The notes under the pieces were generated by a model. That model did no database searches. It saw only the letters and a program-made list of their open reading frames with translations, and was not told the DNA's origin. Below are positions 34,179 through 43,841 of a stretch of 64,000 nt of DNA, piece after piece. Within the stretch, counting starts at the first letter, position 1; every line of letters begins with the position of its first letter. A program made the position numbers and the translations under genes. This stretch comes from Occallatibacter savannae (lineage in GTDB: Bacteria > Acidobacteriota > Terriglobia > Terriglobales > Acidobacteriaceae), in the NCBI RefSeq assembly GCF_003131205.1, contig NZ_QFFY01000001.1, positions 1,240,001 to 1,304,000 of the forward strand. Reading direction: 5' to 3'.

Positions 34179-35125
34179 CAGCGCCCGTGTTCCTCCAGAT
34201 ACTTCTCCGCCTCCAGCGCCGCCATGCATCCCGTGCCCGCCGCCGTAATTGCCTGCCGGTACTTCCGGTCTTGCACATCGCCGCACGCATACACGCCCGG
34301 AATCACAAGGCCCTTCCGCGTCGTCAGGATGTTCTCCCGCGTCAGCACGTACCCGTCATCGTCGAGATCGATCTGCCCCGCAAACGCCTTTGCGTTCGGC
34401 TCGTGTCCAATTCCGAGGAAGAGCCCGTCAAGGCGCAGATCCTCCGTCATCCCGGTCACAACATCACGCAGCTTGATGCCCTTCACTTCCTTCTCTTCAA
34501 CGCCGAGCACCTCATCGATCACGCAGTTCGTGCGGAACTCGATGTTCGGGTGCGCCATGGCCCGCTCCAGCATGATCTTCGAAGCGCGGAACGTAGGCCG
34601 CCGGTGCAGCAGCGTCACTTTGCTCGCAAATCGTGTCAGAAAGAGCGCCTCTTCCATCGCCGAGTCGCCGCCGCCCACCACGCCCACTTCCTTGCCGCGG
34701 AAGAAGAACCCGTCACACGTCGCACAGCTCGAAACGCCATGCCCGATCAGCGCCTGCTCGCTCGGCAGCCCCAGCCATCGCGCGCTCGCGCCCGACGCAA
34801 TAATCAGCGTCCGCGTATGGACCTCGCCCGCCGAAGTATGCAACCGGAACGGATGCGCGCCAAGCTCCACCTTCTCCAGGTGCGCCAGCTGGAACTCCGC
34901 TCCAAAGCGCGTCGCCTGCCGCTTCATGTTGTCGATCAGCTCCGGCCCCTGAATCCCCTCTGGCCACCCCGGAAAGTTCTCCACAAGAGAAGTAATCGAG
35001 AGCTGCCCTCCGGGCTCATGCCCTTCCAGCACCAGCGGTTTGAGGTTTGCGCGTGCGCTGTAGATGGCCGCAGTCAATCCGGCGCAGCCGGAACCAAGAA
35101 TCACCGTGTCACGTGTCTCTGCCAT
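34178..35125 (-). CDS. trxB: Thioredoxin reductase
   Basis: An NADPH-dependent FAD enzyme of 315 residues that reduces thioredoxin. The FAD motif is VILGSGCAGLTAAIYSARA, the redox-active pair is in SSCATCDGFFF, and the NADPH motif is GVVGGGDSAMEEALFL. The GVYACGDVQD block near the C-terminus binds FAD. Start 35125 matches the family N-terminus; the upstream extension to 35176 comes from a repeat-rich leader. The rraB-like gene overlaps its stop. Confidence 0.95.
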   Translation of the reverse strand: MAETRDTVILGSGCAGLTAAIYSARANLKPLVLEGHEPGGQLSITSLVENFPGWPEGIQGPELIDNMKRQATRFGAEFQLAHLEKVELGAHPFRLHTSAGEVHTRTLIIASGASARWLGLPSEQALIGHGVSSCATCDGFFFRGKEVGVVGGGDSAMEEALFLTRFASKVTLLHRRPTFRASKIMLERAMAHPNIEFRTNCVIDEVLGVEEKEVKGIKLRDVVTGMTEDLRLDGLFLGIGHEPNAKAFAGQIDLDDDGYVLTRENILTTRKGLVIPGVYACGDVQDRKYRQAITAAGTGCMAALEAEKYLEEHGR

Positions 35126-35147
35126 GAGTTTCCCAATAGATTGTAGA

Positions 35148-35283
35148 AGACAGGGGCCGAGGGACCGAGGGGACAAGGGAGCAAGTCGAACCTGTTTCCC
35201 ACAGACCTTGAACTTTGCAGGAGATCAGCAGCTCGCGTCGCCCCCGTGACTATCGTCCCCTTGTCACCTTGTTCCCCTCAGTT
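35148..35283. repeat. Word-like 'CCTTGTCCCC' repeat
   Basis: GGGACCGAGGGGACAAGGG (35162-35180) on one side and TCCCCTTGTCACCTTGTTCCCC (split about 35256-35277) on the other are imperfect inverted copies. They share vocabulary with 26575-26640 and 35584-35612. The region lies in the trxB leader and is not coding. Confidence 0.45.
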
Positions 35284-35319
35284 ACCTATTCCCTACTCCC
35301 TGCTTTTAAGATGTTCTTC

Positions 35320-35520
35320 ATGGCAAATCTGACTCTTGTCTACGGAATGCGCCTCCTCCCCGAAGGCGAGGTAAAAGAAATCAACGACGCCACCATCAAG
35401 CTCGCCAACGGCAACGAAGCGCACGTCACCATGCACGTGCTCGAAGGCTCCCGCAAACAGATCGAAGCTCAGCTCCAGCAGAGCCTCGACGCTTTCTTCG
35501 ACATCTACCCGGAGCTCTAG
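35320..35520 (+). CDS. Small conserved-looking protein
   Basis: A 66-residue soluble protein: a short beta-rich start (LTLVYGMRLLPEGEVKEIND, TIKLANGNEAHVTMHV) and a C-terminal amphipathic helix (SRKQIEAQLQQSLDAFF). I do not recognise a family. Coding character is good. An upstream ATG (35311) adds three residues. It has no clear ribosome-binding site. A strong hairpin terminator follows. Confidence 0.6.
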   Translation: MANLTLVYGMRLLPEGEVKEINDATIKLANGNEAHVTMHVLEGSRKQIEAQLQQSLDAFFDIYPEL

Positions 35521-35524
35521 CAGC

Positions 35525-35560
35525 AAAAAAGAACAGGGAATCCAAGCGGATTCCCTGTTC
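35525..35560. terminator. Perfect 13-bp hairpin terminator between convergent genes
   Basis: GAACAGGGAATCC (35531-35543) pairs perfectly with GGATTCCCTGTTC (35548-35560) over a 4-nt loop. AAAAAA precedes it, so on the minus strand it is followed by six T and would end the AAA ATPase transcript. It may also stop the small plus-strand gene. Confidence 0.88.
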
Positions 35561-35623
35561 CTTCAGCCCTTAATTCTAGTCCGCGTTCCCTTGCAACCTT
35601 GTCCCCTGCGCGCCGAAGGCGCG

Positions 35624-37102
35624 CTACACTCTTGCCTGCGTCACCTTCTTCGACGTGCTCTGCTTCACCCGCAGATTATCAATCGCGTAGTCGATGAACC
35701 GCGGCTCAAAGTGGGGAGGCTCCCTCATAAACCGGCACGTCGACATTACCTGGTCCACAATAAACCGCGGATGGTACGCAGCTAGTTCCAGCTGTTTCTC
35801 CACCGTGATCTTGTGAACAATGATGTCGAATATTTCTTCCGACATCTCGATCTTCTGCTTCTGGCACTCGCCTTCGAAGATCCTCGCGTAGTGCAGAACC
35901 GATGGCGGCCCTACCTCAATCTTGTACGGCAACCGTCGCAGGAACGCCGGATCCATCAGATCCTCTGGCTCCAGGTTCGTTGAGAAGATAACCAGTTCTT
36001 CAAACGGAATCGAAAACGTCTTGCCTGTGTGCAGCTTCAGATAATCGACTTTCCCTTCCAGCGGCACGATCCACCGGTTCAGCAGGTTCGTCGGACTCAC
36101 AATCTGCCGCCCAAAGTCGTCAATCAAAAACGTACCGCCCAGCGCCTTCATGTGCAGCGGAGCCTCATAGTAGTGCCCCGTTGGGTCGTACCGCAGATCC
36201 AGCATCTCCAGCGTTAGTTCGCCGCCTGTAATCACGAACGGCCTTTGGCACGGGACCCATCGTGCATCGTAGGTCTGCGTCCTCACTACGCTGAACGTGT
36301 TCTCATCTTCAATCTCCGCGCTTTCCAGCGGCAGGTGAATACTCGGGTCGTGCACGCGGATAATCTGTCCTTCAACCATCACCGCGTACGGCACATAAAT
36401 CACATCGCTGAACACCGAAGCGAACCGTTGCGCCACGGTGGTCTTTCCGTTTCCGGGAGGCCCATACAGCAGCATCGCGCGTCCCGAGTTCAATGCCGGC
36501 CCCGCCTGCTCAATGATCCGCTCGTCAAACGCCAGTCCCGTCGTCGCGGCCTTGATCTTCTCCGGCGTGACCAGCTCATTGGTCAGCTTCTGCATGTTGA
36601 CCTGCTGGTTGAACTCCTCCAGAGTCACCGGCGCCGGACCAACATAGTGCAGCCGGTTCATCGCATCGATCACGTACCGCCGGCCTTCATCCGTGAACTG
36701 GTACACCATGTCGATCAGGCTGTCGCCTTGCCGCGCACCCAGGTTCTGCAGGTAGAGCCGATCCACCGCCATGCGCGTGAGCTCAAGCACGATGTTGTAG
36801 GGCAGCTTGATCGCATCGGCAAACTGTCTCACCGTCTGCAGACGATTCACATACATCAACTTCAGCAGCAGCGAAAGCAGATCCACTTCATCCAGGCCTG
36901 TGGCCGGAATGTTCTCCGGCTCCCTTGGCGTCCGGTGCAGGAACTTCTCCAGCTGCTCATTCGTGATAGCCCCTATGGCAACGAGGTTCTCCCCAAGCCG
37001 GCCCCCACACAACGACAGCCTCTGCAGTGCCTTCTGCACATCCTGCTCGGTAACGAGCTTCGCCCGGATGAGCAAATCTCCCAATCTAAGTCGCGTGCTA
37101 AT
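35624..37102 (-). CDS. AAA ATPase with N-terminal MshEN-like domain; probable ATT start
   Basis: A cytoplasmic ATPase of ~492 residues. An MshEN/GspE-N-like segment (GDLLIRAKLVTEQDVQKALQ, ITNEQLEKFL) is followed by a helical region and an AAA core with Walker A GPPGNGKTT (near 215), Walker B-like GGTFLIDDFGRQ and sensor-1 VIFSTNLEPEDL. It is related to secretion/pilus-associated ATPases but not a full GspE. The TTG at 37084 has no ribosome-binding site. The frame stays open six codons further up to an ATT at 37102 that is preceded by GGGGAGG at ideal distance, giving STRLRLGDLL as N-terminus. No other start codon lies before the upstream stop. Confidence 0.82.
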   Translation of the reverse strand: MSTRLRLGDLLIRAKLVTEQDVQKALQRLSLCGGRLGENLVAIGAITNEQLEKFLHRTPREPENIPATGLDEVDLLSLLLKLMYVNRLQTVRQFADAIKLPYNIVLELTRMAVDRLYLQNLGARQGDSLIDMVYQFTDEGRRYVIDAMNRLHYVGPAPVTLEEFNQQVNMQKLTNELVTPEKIKAATTGLAFDERIIEQAGPALNSGRAMLLYGPPGNGKTTVAQRFASVFSDVIYVPYAVMVEGQIIRVHDPSIHLPLESAEIEDENTFSVVRTQTYDARWVPCQRPFVITGGELTLEMLDLRYDPTGHYYEAPLHMKALGGTFLIDDFGRQIVSPTNLLNRWIVPLEGKVDYLKLHTGKTFSIPFEELVIFSTNLEPEDLMDPAFLRRLPYKIEVGPPSVLHYARIFEGECQKQKIEMSEEIFDIIVHKITVEKQLELAAYHPRFIVDQVMSTCRFMREPPHFEPRFIDYAIDNLRVKQSTSKKVTQARV

Positions 37103-37352
37103 GGTGCCCTCCCCTTTGGGACCCGAGGATCTCCCTCAAAACTGCCTAAGTTCCTTCAATTGCTCAGCTTGTTTGCAGGATTCATTGTAGCGAGGAAAGT
37201 AACTTTGAAATGAACCAAGGTAATGAGTTACCGCTTAAGTGGAGTTACGAGAGTGCCCTTGAGCTTTAATTCACCAACTCGAAGATGAGAAGCTTCTAAT
37301 CTTCGCCCTGGCCCAGGGAAGCGCAGATGCTCACTCCTGCACGGAGACTTCC

Positions 37353-40253
37353 GTGCGCCTCTCGTCCATCATCCTTACACTGCTCATCGTGCTCTATCCA
37401 GCCGCGTCCGTAGCTGGCGGACCGAAGTGGGTCGCCGGAACCTCCTACTTTGATCCCGCCGTGGTCGGGCAGCCCCTCCGCTGGTCCAGCGGTGTCATCA
37501 ACTACTACGTCGACCAGGGGCCGCTCAACGCTCAAATCTCCAATCAGCAGGCCGCCGCCATGGTCGACTCCGCAGCTGCTCTCTGGAGTTCCGTCCCAAC
37601 TGCTGCCGTGTTTCTCAACAACGCTGGCCCGCTCTCTGAGGACGTGAGCAGCACCAACGTCATCCCGGGCAGTCTGGCGTTTGGAAAACGGACATTGGCC
37701 TCTCCCTCCGACGTCACTCCCGCCGCCACCAATTACCCGCTCGCCGTCATTTACGACCTTGACGGTTCCGTCATCAACACACTCTTCGGCGCCGGATCTT
37801 CTGATCCCACGAGTTGCCAGAACAACGGCGTCTACGCCTGGCTCGACAACATCCGCACCAACGCCACCATCGCGCATGCCGTTATCCTCCTCAACGGCCT
37901 CTGCGCCACCAGTCCCAACCTCGTCGCCATGATGCAGTACGAACTTGCGCGCGCCTTCGGCCGCATCCTCGGCCTCGACTACGCGCAGGTCAATCACCTC
38001 ACCGCCGACAGCAACAAACCCAACGCCAGGTTCGCCTGGCCCATCATGGATCCGCTCAGCGGAGTTTGCGGAGCGTCCGGCGGCACCTGCATCCCAGACC
38101 CCAGTCATCTGCACTACGACGACATGGCAGCACTCAATCGCCTCTACCCGGTTACCGCGGCAAATCTCCCTCAATTCCCAGAGAAGCAGATCACCGCCGC
38201 CAGTACCATCTCCATACGCGGCGCCATCGCCTTCCGCACCGGCGCAGGCATGCAGGGCGTCAACGTCCTCGCTCGCCCTCTCGACGCGAATGGCAATCCG
38301 CTCTACGAGTACACAGTCACCGCTGTCTCCGGCGCGGCCTTCAGCGGCAAGCGCGGCAACCCCGTTACAGGCTGGCTCGACGACAACGACGATCCGCTCT
38401 CGAACTGGGGCTCAAACGATCCGGCCCTGCAGGGCTCATTCGACATCAGTGGAATTCCCCTTCCACCGGGGCTCACCTCTGCCACCTATCAGGTCTCCTT
38501 CGAGCCCATCAACCCGCTCTTGATGCTGTCCGAATCCGTGGGCCCCTACGTCGATGGCTCGCCCGCTCCCTCCGGAACCATGCCCGTCCTCACGCTTCCC
38601 AATCTCGCCGCCGGCTCTTCACAAAATCTCACCGTCACCGTCGCCGACTCCGCATCCGGCAACCTCCAGGACGCCATCGCAACCCCCGACGCCCCGCGCA
38701 GCCTGCCGCCCAGCGGCTTATGGACCGGCCGCCTCGGGCAAGTCGGACAGACCGACTGGTTCGCCTTCCCCGTCCGCTCCGGTCACACCTTCACCGTTGT
38801 CACCCAGGCCCTCAACGAATCCGGCGCACCAACCGGAACAAAGGCCCTCCCCGTCATCGGAATCTGGGAAGGCATGAACCCCATCTCTGCGCCCTCTTCG
38901 GGATGGGCCCCTCCGCTCAACGCCTACGCGACAGGCGCAACCTGGCTCATGGTCACTCCATCCGCCGATGAGATCGTCCGTCTCGGCATTGCAGACCTCC
39001 GCGGCGATGGCCGCCCCGACTACACCTACAACGGCTGGGTTCTCTACGCCGACTCCATCCAACCTGCTCGCCTCCCCCTCAGTGGAGGCCCCATCGTCAT
39101 CCACGGCATGGGCTTCCGCCCCACCGATACGGTTCGCATCGCCGGCCAGAAAGCCACCATCACCAGCATCTCGCCCACCGAAATCACCGCCATCGCACCC
39201 CCCGCCCCTGCCAACGTTACGGGTTCCGTCGAAATCGAAGTCGACGATCTCCCGATGTTCAACGCTGCGGCCCTTATCTCCGGCGGCATCAGCTACGACT
39301 CCGGCAGCGGAGACTCTCTCACCCTCAACAACGCTCCATCCGGCACAGTCCCCATCGGAGTTCCCATCCCGTTCACCGTCACCGCGCTTTCGCCCGCCCT
39401 CGCTCCCGCTGGCGGCGTCACCGTCACCTACACCGTTGCCAGCGGCAACGCCTCCCTTGGTTGCGGCTCCACCACCTGCTCCGTCGTCTCGACCGGCGAT
39501 GGCATCGCCGCCATGAACATCACCGCTCCCTCTGCCGGCTCTTCCGTCGTCATTGCATCCCTCACCAACGGCGCATCCCTCCAGGCGCACTTCACCGGCG
39601 GAACACCGCCCACCCTCGCCGCGCTCACTCCCATGCTCTCCGTCGCCGCGGGCGCCACCGTTGACTGGACGGCCCAGGCTCTCGCGCTCAACAACGGCAC
39701 ACCCGCTCCCGGCCAGACCGTCGCTTGGCAGACCACATCCGCGATCCGTACACAAGGCCCATCCACCGCTACAACGGGCCCCAGCGGTATCGCTGCCAAA
39801 GCCCTCACCGTCGGCCCGCTCACCAAAGGCCAGCAAACCACCTCGTCCGCCTGCCTCAACGGTACTACCCAGTGCGTCAGCTTCACCGCTCTCGGTGCGC
39901 GCCCCGAATTCGCCTACGTCGAACCCGTCTCTGGGACGGCTCAGTCCCTGCTCGCCTCCGCCATTCCCAACCAGATCACCCTTAGCGTCCGCGACATGAA
40001 TGGCAATCCCATGGCCGCCGGCAGCGTCACCCTTTACCAGGCACTCTACGCCTGGGCGCCTCCCTGCTTCGGACACGGCCGATGCGCCCAGGCACAGCTG
40101 CTTGCTAGCCAAACCTCAACCGCCACTTCAACTTTGGACGGCTCCCTTTCTTTCATCCCCGCATCCATTCCCGGGATTCCCACCACCCTCGTCGGCCTCG
40201 CCATCACCGGCTCCTCAAGTGCCCTCACCGTGAACATCGAACAGCATCCCTGA
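37353..40253 (+). CDS. Secreted protein with degenerate matrixin-like domain, IPT/TIG and Ig-like domains
   Basis: A 966-residue exported protein starting at GTG after ACGGAGA. It has a signal peptide (about 1-22). The N-terminal ~280 residues follow the matrixin plan: the zinc-helix region reads MMQYELARAFGRILGLDYAQ, a Met-turn-like IMDP, then LHYDDMAALNRLYPV. The zinc-binding histidines are replaced (HE becomes YE, the second H becomes R), so it is probably not an active protease. After ~430 comes a jelly-roll-like part, an IPT/TIG domain near 570-640 (GGPIVIHGMGFRPTDTVRIA), then bacterial Ig-like repeats. It is likely a surface or extracellular binding protein. Confidence 0.72.
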   Translation: MRLSSIILTLLIVLYPAASVAGGPKWVAGTSYFDPAVVGQPLRWSSGVINYYVDQGPLNAQISNQQAAAMVDSAAALWSSVPTAAVFLNNAGPLSEDVSSTNVIPGSLAFGKRTLASPSDVTPAATNYPLAVIYDLDGSVINTLFGAGSSDPTSCQNNGVYAWLDNIRTNATIAHAVILLNGLCATSPNLVAMMQYELARAFGRILGLDYAQVNHLTADSNKPNARFAWPIMDPLSGVCGASGGTCIPDPSHLHYDDMAALNRLYPVTAANLPQFPEKQITAASTISIRGAIAFRTGAGMQGVNVLARPLDANGNPLYEYTVTAVSGAAFSGKRGNPVTGWLDDNDDPLSNWGSNDPALQGSFDISGIPLPPGLTSATYQVSFEPINPLLMLSESVGPYVDGSPAPSGTMPVLTLPNLAAGSSQNLTVTVADSASGNLQDAIATPDAPRSLPPSGLWTGRLGQVGQTDWFAFPVRSGHTFTVVTQALNESGAPTGTKALPVIGIWEGMNPISAPSSGWAPPLNAYATGATWLMVTPSADEIVRLGIADLRGDGRPDYTYNGWVLYADSIQPARLPLSGGPIVIHGMGFRPTDTVRIAGQKATITSISPTEITAIAPPAPANVTGSVEIEVDDLPMFNAAALISGGISYDSGSGDSLTLNNAPSGTVPIGVPIPFTVTALSPALAPAGGVTVTYTVASGNASLGCGSTTCSVVSTGDGIAAMNITAPSAGSSVVIASLTNGASLQAHFTGGTPPTLAALTPMLSVAAGATVDWTAQALALNNGTPAPGQTVAWQTTSAIRTQGPSTATTGPSGIAAKALTVGPLTKGQQTTSSACLNGTTQCVSFTALGARPEFAYVEPVSGTAQSLLASAIPNQITLSVRDMNGNPMAAGSVTLYQALYAWAPPCFGHGRCAQAQLLASQTSTATSTLDGSLSFIPASIPGIPTTLVGLAITGSSSALTVNIEQHP

Positions 40254-40437
40254 CGGCCCCATCGATTATTGAATCTCTGCTTTCAGTTTCTGACCTAAGT
40301 CTCTGATTCTCATCCCTGCAGAATTCGCTATCCGGGAGTTACCCCGCCTTCGTTCATCATGTGAGTCGGCGCGCGCTCGAAATTGTCACCGCTGCCACTT
40401 CTCAGGCATCCATACATGCATGTAAGAGCGAGGTCGA

Positions 40438-41805
40438 ATGAGCGAACTAGCGAAACCTCTCCAGACAGCCGGGCAAAACACCCGCCCACGCGTCGTCATC
40501 ATCGGCGCCGGATTCGGCGGCCTTCACGCTGCAAAGGCGCTGCACCACCTTCCCGTCGACATCACCGTAATCGATCGCAAGAACCACCACACGTTCCAGC
40601 CCCTCCTCTACCAGGTGGCTCTCGCCGTCCTCTCGCCGGCAGACATCGCTCAGCCCATCCGTTCCATCCTTCGCCATCAGTCCAACACCGAAGTCCTCAT
40701 GGACGAGGTCACCTCCATCGACGTGCAGGCGCATCGCATCGCACTCAACTCCGGTGCGCTGATTCCCTACGACTACCTCGTCATCGCCACAGGCTCTACT
40801 CACTCCTACTTCGGCAAAAACGAGTGGGCCCCGCTCGCCCCCGGCCTTAAGACCGTGGAAGACGCCACCGAGATCCGGCGTCGCGTCCTGCTCGCCTTCG
40901 AGCTTGCCGAGCGCCAGATGCAGGAACAAGGCTGGCACCCTCCGCTCAACTTCGTCATCATCGGCGGCGGCCCTACCGGCGTAGAACTTGCCGGAGCTAT
41001 CAGCGACATCGCGAAGCACTACATGCGGCACGATTTCCGCCACATCGACCCCACCAAGGCCCGCGTCATGATCCTCGACAACGGCCCGCGCGTCCTTGCC
41101 GCTTACCCTGAAGACCTCTCCGCAAAAGCCGAACGTCAGCTTCACGATCTCGGAGTCGAAGTCCACACCGGCACCCATGTCACCAACGTTGGCCCCGGGT
41201 GGGTAGAAGCCAACAACGCCCGTCTCGAAGCCGCTGTCGTCCTCTGGGCCGCCGGCGTCCAGGCCTCCCCTCTCGGCAAAATGCTCGGCGCTCCGGTCGA
41301 CAAGCGCGGCTGCGTCATCGTCGACAGTAATCTCAACCCGCCCGGCCTTCCCGAAGTCTTTGTGATTGGCGACCTCGCTCACTTCGAAGAGAACGGCCAT
41401 CAGGTTCCCGGGGTCGCCCAGCCCGCCATGCAGATGGGCGATCACATCGGCAAAATGATCCACGCCGATCTGAATCGCAAACCCCGCGCTCCCTTCCACT
41501 ACTTCGACAAGGGCGACATGTCCACCATCGGCCGCATGCGTGCCGTCGCCAAGGTCGAGTGGCCCTTCCATGCCCATCTCAGCGGATTTCCCGCCTGGTT
41601 TACCTGGATTGCAGTCCACATCTTCTTTCTCATCGGCTTCCGCAACCGACTCGCAGTCCTTTCGCAGTGGATATGGCAGTACTTCACCTTTACCCGCAGC
41701 GCACGCCTCATCACCGGCGATCAGCGCCTCCCCGGCTGGCAAGACCACATCAACTCCGGTCCCGAAGTCGAAGAGGATACTCGAGCCACCGCGCAAGCAC
41801 GCTGA
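40438..41805 (+). CDS. ndh: Type II NADH dehydrogenase (NDH-2)
   Basis: A 455-residue membrane-associated flavoprotein that oxidises NADH and reduces quinone without proton pumping. Motifs are the FAD site VVIIGAGFGGLHAAKAL (about 19-35), the NAD site FVIIGGGPTGVELAGAI (about 172-188), the quinone-side QPLLYQVA and VFVIGDLAHF. The C-terminus has a hydrophobic anchor (FTWIAVHIFFLIGF). GAGGT precedes the ATG. It is a single gene, followed by a repeat region. Confidence 0.93.
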   Translation: MSELAKPLQTAGQNTRPRVVIIGAGFGGLHAAKALHHLPVDITVIDRKNHHTFQPLLYQVALAVLSPADIAQPIRSILRHQSNTEVLMDEVTSIDVQAHRIALNSGALIPYDYLVIATGSTHSYFGKNEWAPLAPGLKTVEDATEIRRRVLLAFELAERQMQEQGWHPPLNFVIIGGGPTGVELAGAISDIAKHYMRHDFRHIDPTKARVMILDNGPRVLAAYPEDLSAKAERQLHDLGVEVHTGTHVTNVGPGWVEANNARLEAAVVLWAAGVQASPLGKMLGAPVDKRGCVIVDSNLNPPGLPEVFVIGDLAHFEENGHQVPGVAQPAMQMGDHIGKMIHADLNRKPRAPFHYFDKGDMSTIGRMRAVAKVEWPFHAHLSGFPAWFTWIAVHIFFLIGFRNRLAVLSQWIWQYFTFTRSARLITGDQRLPGWQDHINSGPEVEEDTRATAQAR

Positions 41806-41807
41806 AA

Positions 41808-41896
41808 CAGTCTCCAGTTGCCAGTTCCCAGTTCCCCTCTACGGGTAAGAGGAAAACTGGCGCCTGGCTACTGGTAACTGGAAGCTGTCTCTTCAG
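41808..41896. repeat. 'CCAGTTGCCAGT' word repeat
   Basis: Tandem variants of CAGTTCCCAGTT / CAGTTGCCAGTT face variants of AACTGGCGCCTGG and AACTGGAAGCTG, making an imperfect hairpin. The same vocabulary occurs at 49500-49641. Confidence 0.55.
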
Positions 41897-41913
41897 CTAA
41901 ACTGATAAGAGTC

Positions 41914-43248
41914 ATGCTCGATCTGGGATTCGTCCGGGGCAACCTGGAAGTTGTAGAAGCAAAACTCCGTGCTCGCGGTGCCGATCCCGCCGCACTCCTC
42001 GGCAATTTTCGCCTACTCGATCAGAAACGCCGCGAGGCCATCACCGCCTCCGAGCAGCTCAAAGCACGCCGCAACGAGCTCTCGCAGCAGGTCGGCCTCC
42101 TCAAGCGCGAAGGCAAAGATGCCACCGGGCTGATGGACGAGACCCGCGCGCTAAAAGACAAGCTCGAAGACCTCGACAAGACCGCGACCTCTCTCGATGA
42201 AGAGCTTCGCCTCTCTCTCGCCGGCATTCCCAATCTCACCCGCGACGAAGTCCCCACCGGCAAGTCCGAAGAAGACAACGTAACCGTAAAGACCTGGGGC
42301 GACAAACCGAACCTCGACTTCACACCCAAGCCGCATTGGGAAATCGGCGAGCAGCTTGGCATCCTCGATCTTGAGCGCGCTGCCAAGCTTAGCGGCGCAC
42401 GCTTCGCCGTCTACGTGGGTGCAGGCGCCCGTCTCGAGCGCGCGCTTATCAGCTTCATGCTCGACATGCACACGCAGCAGCACGGCTACACCGAAGTCCT
42501 TCCCCCCTTCATGGTCAACTCCAAGAGCCTCTTCGGCACCGGTCAGCTTCCCAAGTTCGCCGAAGATCTCTTTCGCTGCTCCGACGCCGATCTCGAGTCA
42601 GTCTCCAACGGAACCTTCCGCGATAACGACCACTGGCTCATCCCCACCGCGGAAGTTCCGGTCACCAACCTCTATCGCGACGAGATCCTCGACGAAGCCA
42701 GGCTCCCCATATGCCTCACTGCGTACACCCCCTGCTTCCGCGCTGAAGCCGGAGCCGCAGGCAAAGACACACGCGGCATCATCCGCCAGCATCAATTCCA
42801 GAAGGTCGAACTCGTAAAGTTCACGCGCCCCGAAGACTCCGACGCCGAGCACGAGAAGCTCACCCGCAACGCCGAAGAGATCCTCGAAGCTCTCAAGCTT
42901 CCCTATCGACGCGTCCTCCTCTGCACCGCCGACACGGGCTTCTCCTCCGCGAAGACCTTTGACCTCGAAGTTTGGCTACCCGGCCAGCAACTCTACCGCG
43001 AAATCTCCTCCTGCTCCAACTTCGAGAGCTTCCAGGCCCGACGCGCCAACATTCGATTCAAGCCATCCGGCGGCAAAGCGAAATCCGAATTCGTCCACAC
43101 CATCAACGGCAGCGGTCTCGCCGTAGGCCGCACTTGGCTTGCCATTCTCGAGAACTACCAGCAGGCCGACGGCTCCGTCCTCGTCCCCGAAGCTCTCCGC
43201 CCCTACATGGGCGGCCTTGAACGCATCGTCAAACAGGAGCGGCCATGA
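41914..43248 (+). CDS. serS: Seryl-tRNA synthetase
   Basis: A class II synthetase of 444 residues that charges tRNA-Ser. The N-terminal long coiled-coil arm (about 28-110) is followed by the catalytic core with motif 2 ([20 protein letters not shown]) and motif 3 ([18 protein letters not shown]). A TAEVP loop ([10 protein letters not shown]) that binds serine is present. The ATG has only a weak GATAAGAG leader. It overlaps the next small gene by 4 nt (ATGA). Confidence 0.96.
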   Translation: MLDLGFVRGNLEVVEAKLRARGADPAALLGNFRLLDQKRREAITASEQLKARRNELSQQVGLLKREGKDATGLMDETRALKDKLEDLDKTATSLDEELRLSLAGIPNLTRDEVPTGKSEEDNVTVKTWGDKPNLDFTPKPHWEIGEQLGILDLERAAKLSGARFAVYVGAGARLERALISFMLDMHTQQHGYTEVLPPFMVNSKSLFGTGQLPKFAEDLFRCSDADLESVSNGTFRDNDHWLIPTAEVPVTNLYRDEILDEARLPICLTAYTPCFRAEAGAAGKDTRGIIRQHQFQKVELVKFTRPEDSDAEHEKLTRNAEEILEALKLPYRRVLLCTADTGFSSAKTFDLEVWLPGQQLYREISSCSNFESFQARRANIRFKPSGGKAKSEFVHTINGSGLAVGRTWLAILENYQQADGSVLVPEALRPYMGGLERIVKQERP

Positions 43249-43616
43249 ACAAGCTCCTCAAGAGCTACTTCTATTGGACCTACCCGCGCGGCAACGTCCA
43301 CTACGACGTTATGGTGACGCTGATCCTGCTCTTCATCTTCGTCACCCCGCAATTCTGGGATTTCGGCGACAAGCCTTCGCGCGCCCCCGGCCCCTCGCAC
43401 CCCATCCAGGTTGCAAGCGACGGCACGCGTTCCCTGCTCATCACCATCTCTGACATCGACGTAAAGGCGCCTCGCTCGGCTTCCGACAACGAGATCCGCC
43501 GCGTTCTGCGCAAGGCCATCGAGCCCGTAACCGGGGATGCTGTATCTGTCCTCCGCTGGGAGACCGCGACCGACCCGCAAGGCAACAAAGTCTGGAAAAT
43601 CTGGGCCCGCCGTTAG
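43245..43616 (+). CDS. Small membrane-anchored protein
   Basis: A 123-residue protein: one hydrophobic segment near 21-38 ([18 protein letters not shown]), then a soluble domain of ~80 residues ([36 protein letters not shown]). No family recognised; the soluble part vaguely recalls ExbD-type periplasmic domains. It overlaps serS by ATGA and so is translationally coupled. Confidence 0.7.
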   Translation: MNKLLKSYFYWTYPRGNVHYDVMVTLILLFIFVTPQFWDFGDKPSRAPGPSHPIQVASDGTRSLLITISDIDVKAPRSASDNEIRRVLRKAIEPVTGDAVSVLRWETATDPQGNKVWKIWARR

Positions 43617-43691
43617 TGCGGGTTCCCAGAACACTACTTTCGCCCTGCATTCCGGGTTAGTACTTACCGGAGCTCTAAACGTGATCACGAG

Positions 43692-43750
43692 CTTTTCTGC
43701 TAAGTTCCTAACTCGCTATCGGCGCGCAGCGCCGCTGACTTGCTGCTCGT
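43692..43750. repeat. 'CTATCGGCGC' hairpin repeat
   Basis: CTATCGGCGC-gca-GCGCCGCTGACT (43716-43740) forms a small perfect hairpin (GGCGC/GCGCC). It is flanked by CTAACTCG and TGACTTGC words. The same arrangement occurs at 58083-58107, and related words at 56594-56667. Confidence 0.65.
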
Positions 43751-43841
43751 TGGCGCCGTCGGAGTGACCGTCAACTCTGAAATACCCGCTTCAAACCCGA
43801 ATTCAACTGCATCTGCTTGTCCAACAGGCAAAGGAAGTCCA

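Noticed and set aside
38718..40112. Long open frame antisense to the matrixin-like gene
   Set aside because: Its composition (Gly/Asp/Glu-rich, no motifs) is what GC-rich antisense DNA yields. Similar long antisense frames lie opposite ndh (40447-41796), the polysaccharide gene (47197-48933) and ubiD (55048-56520).
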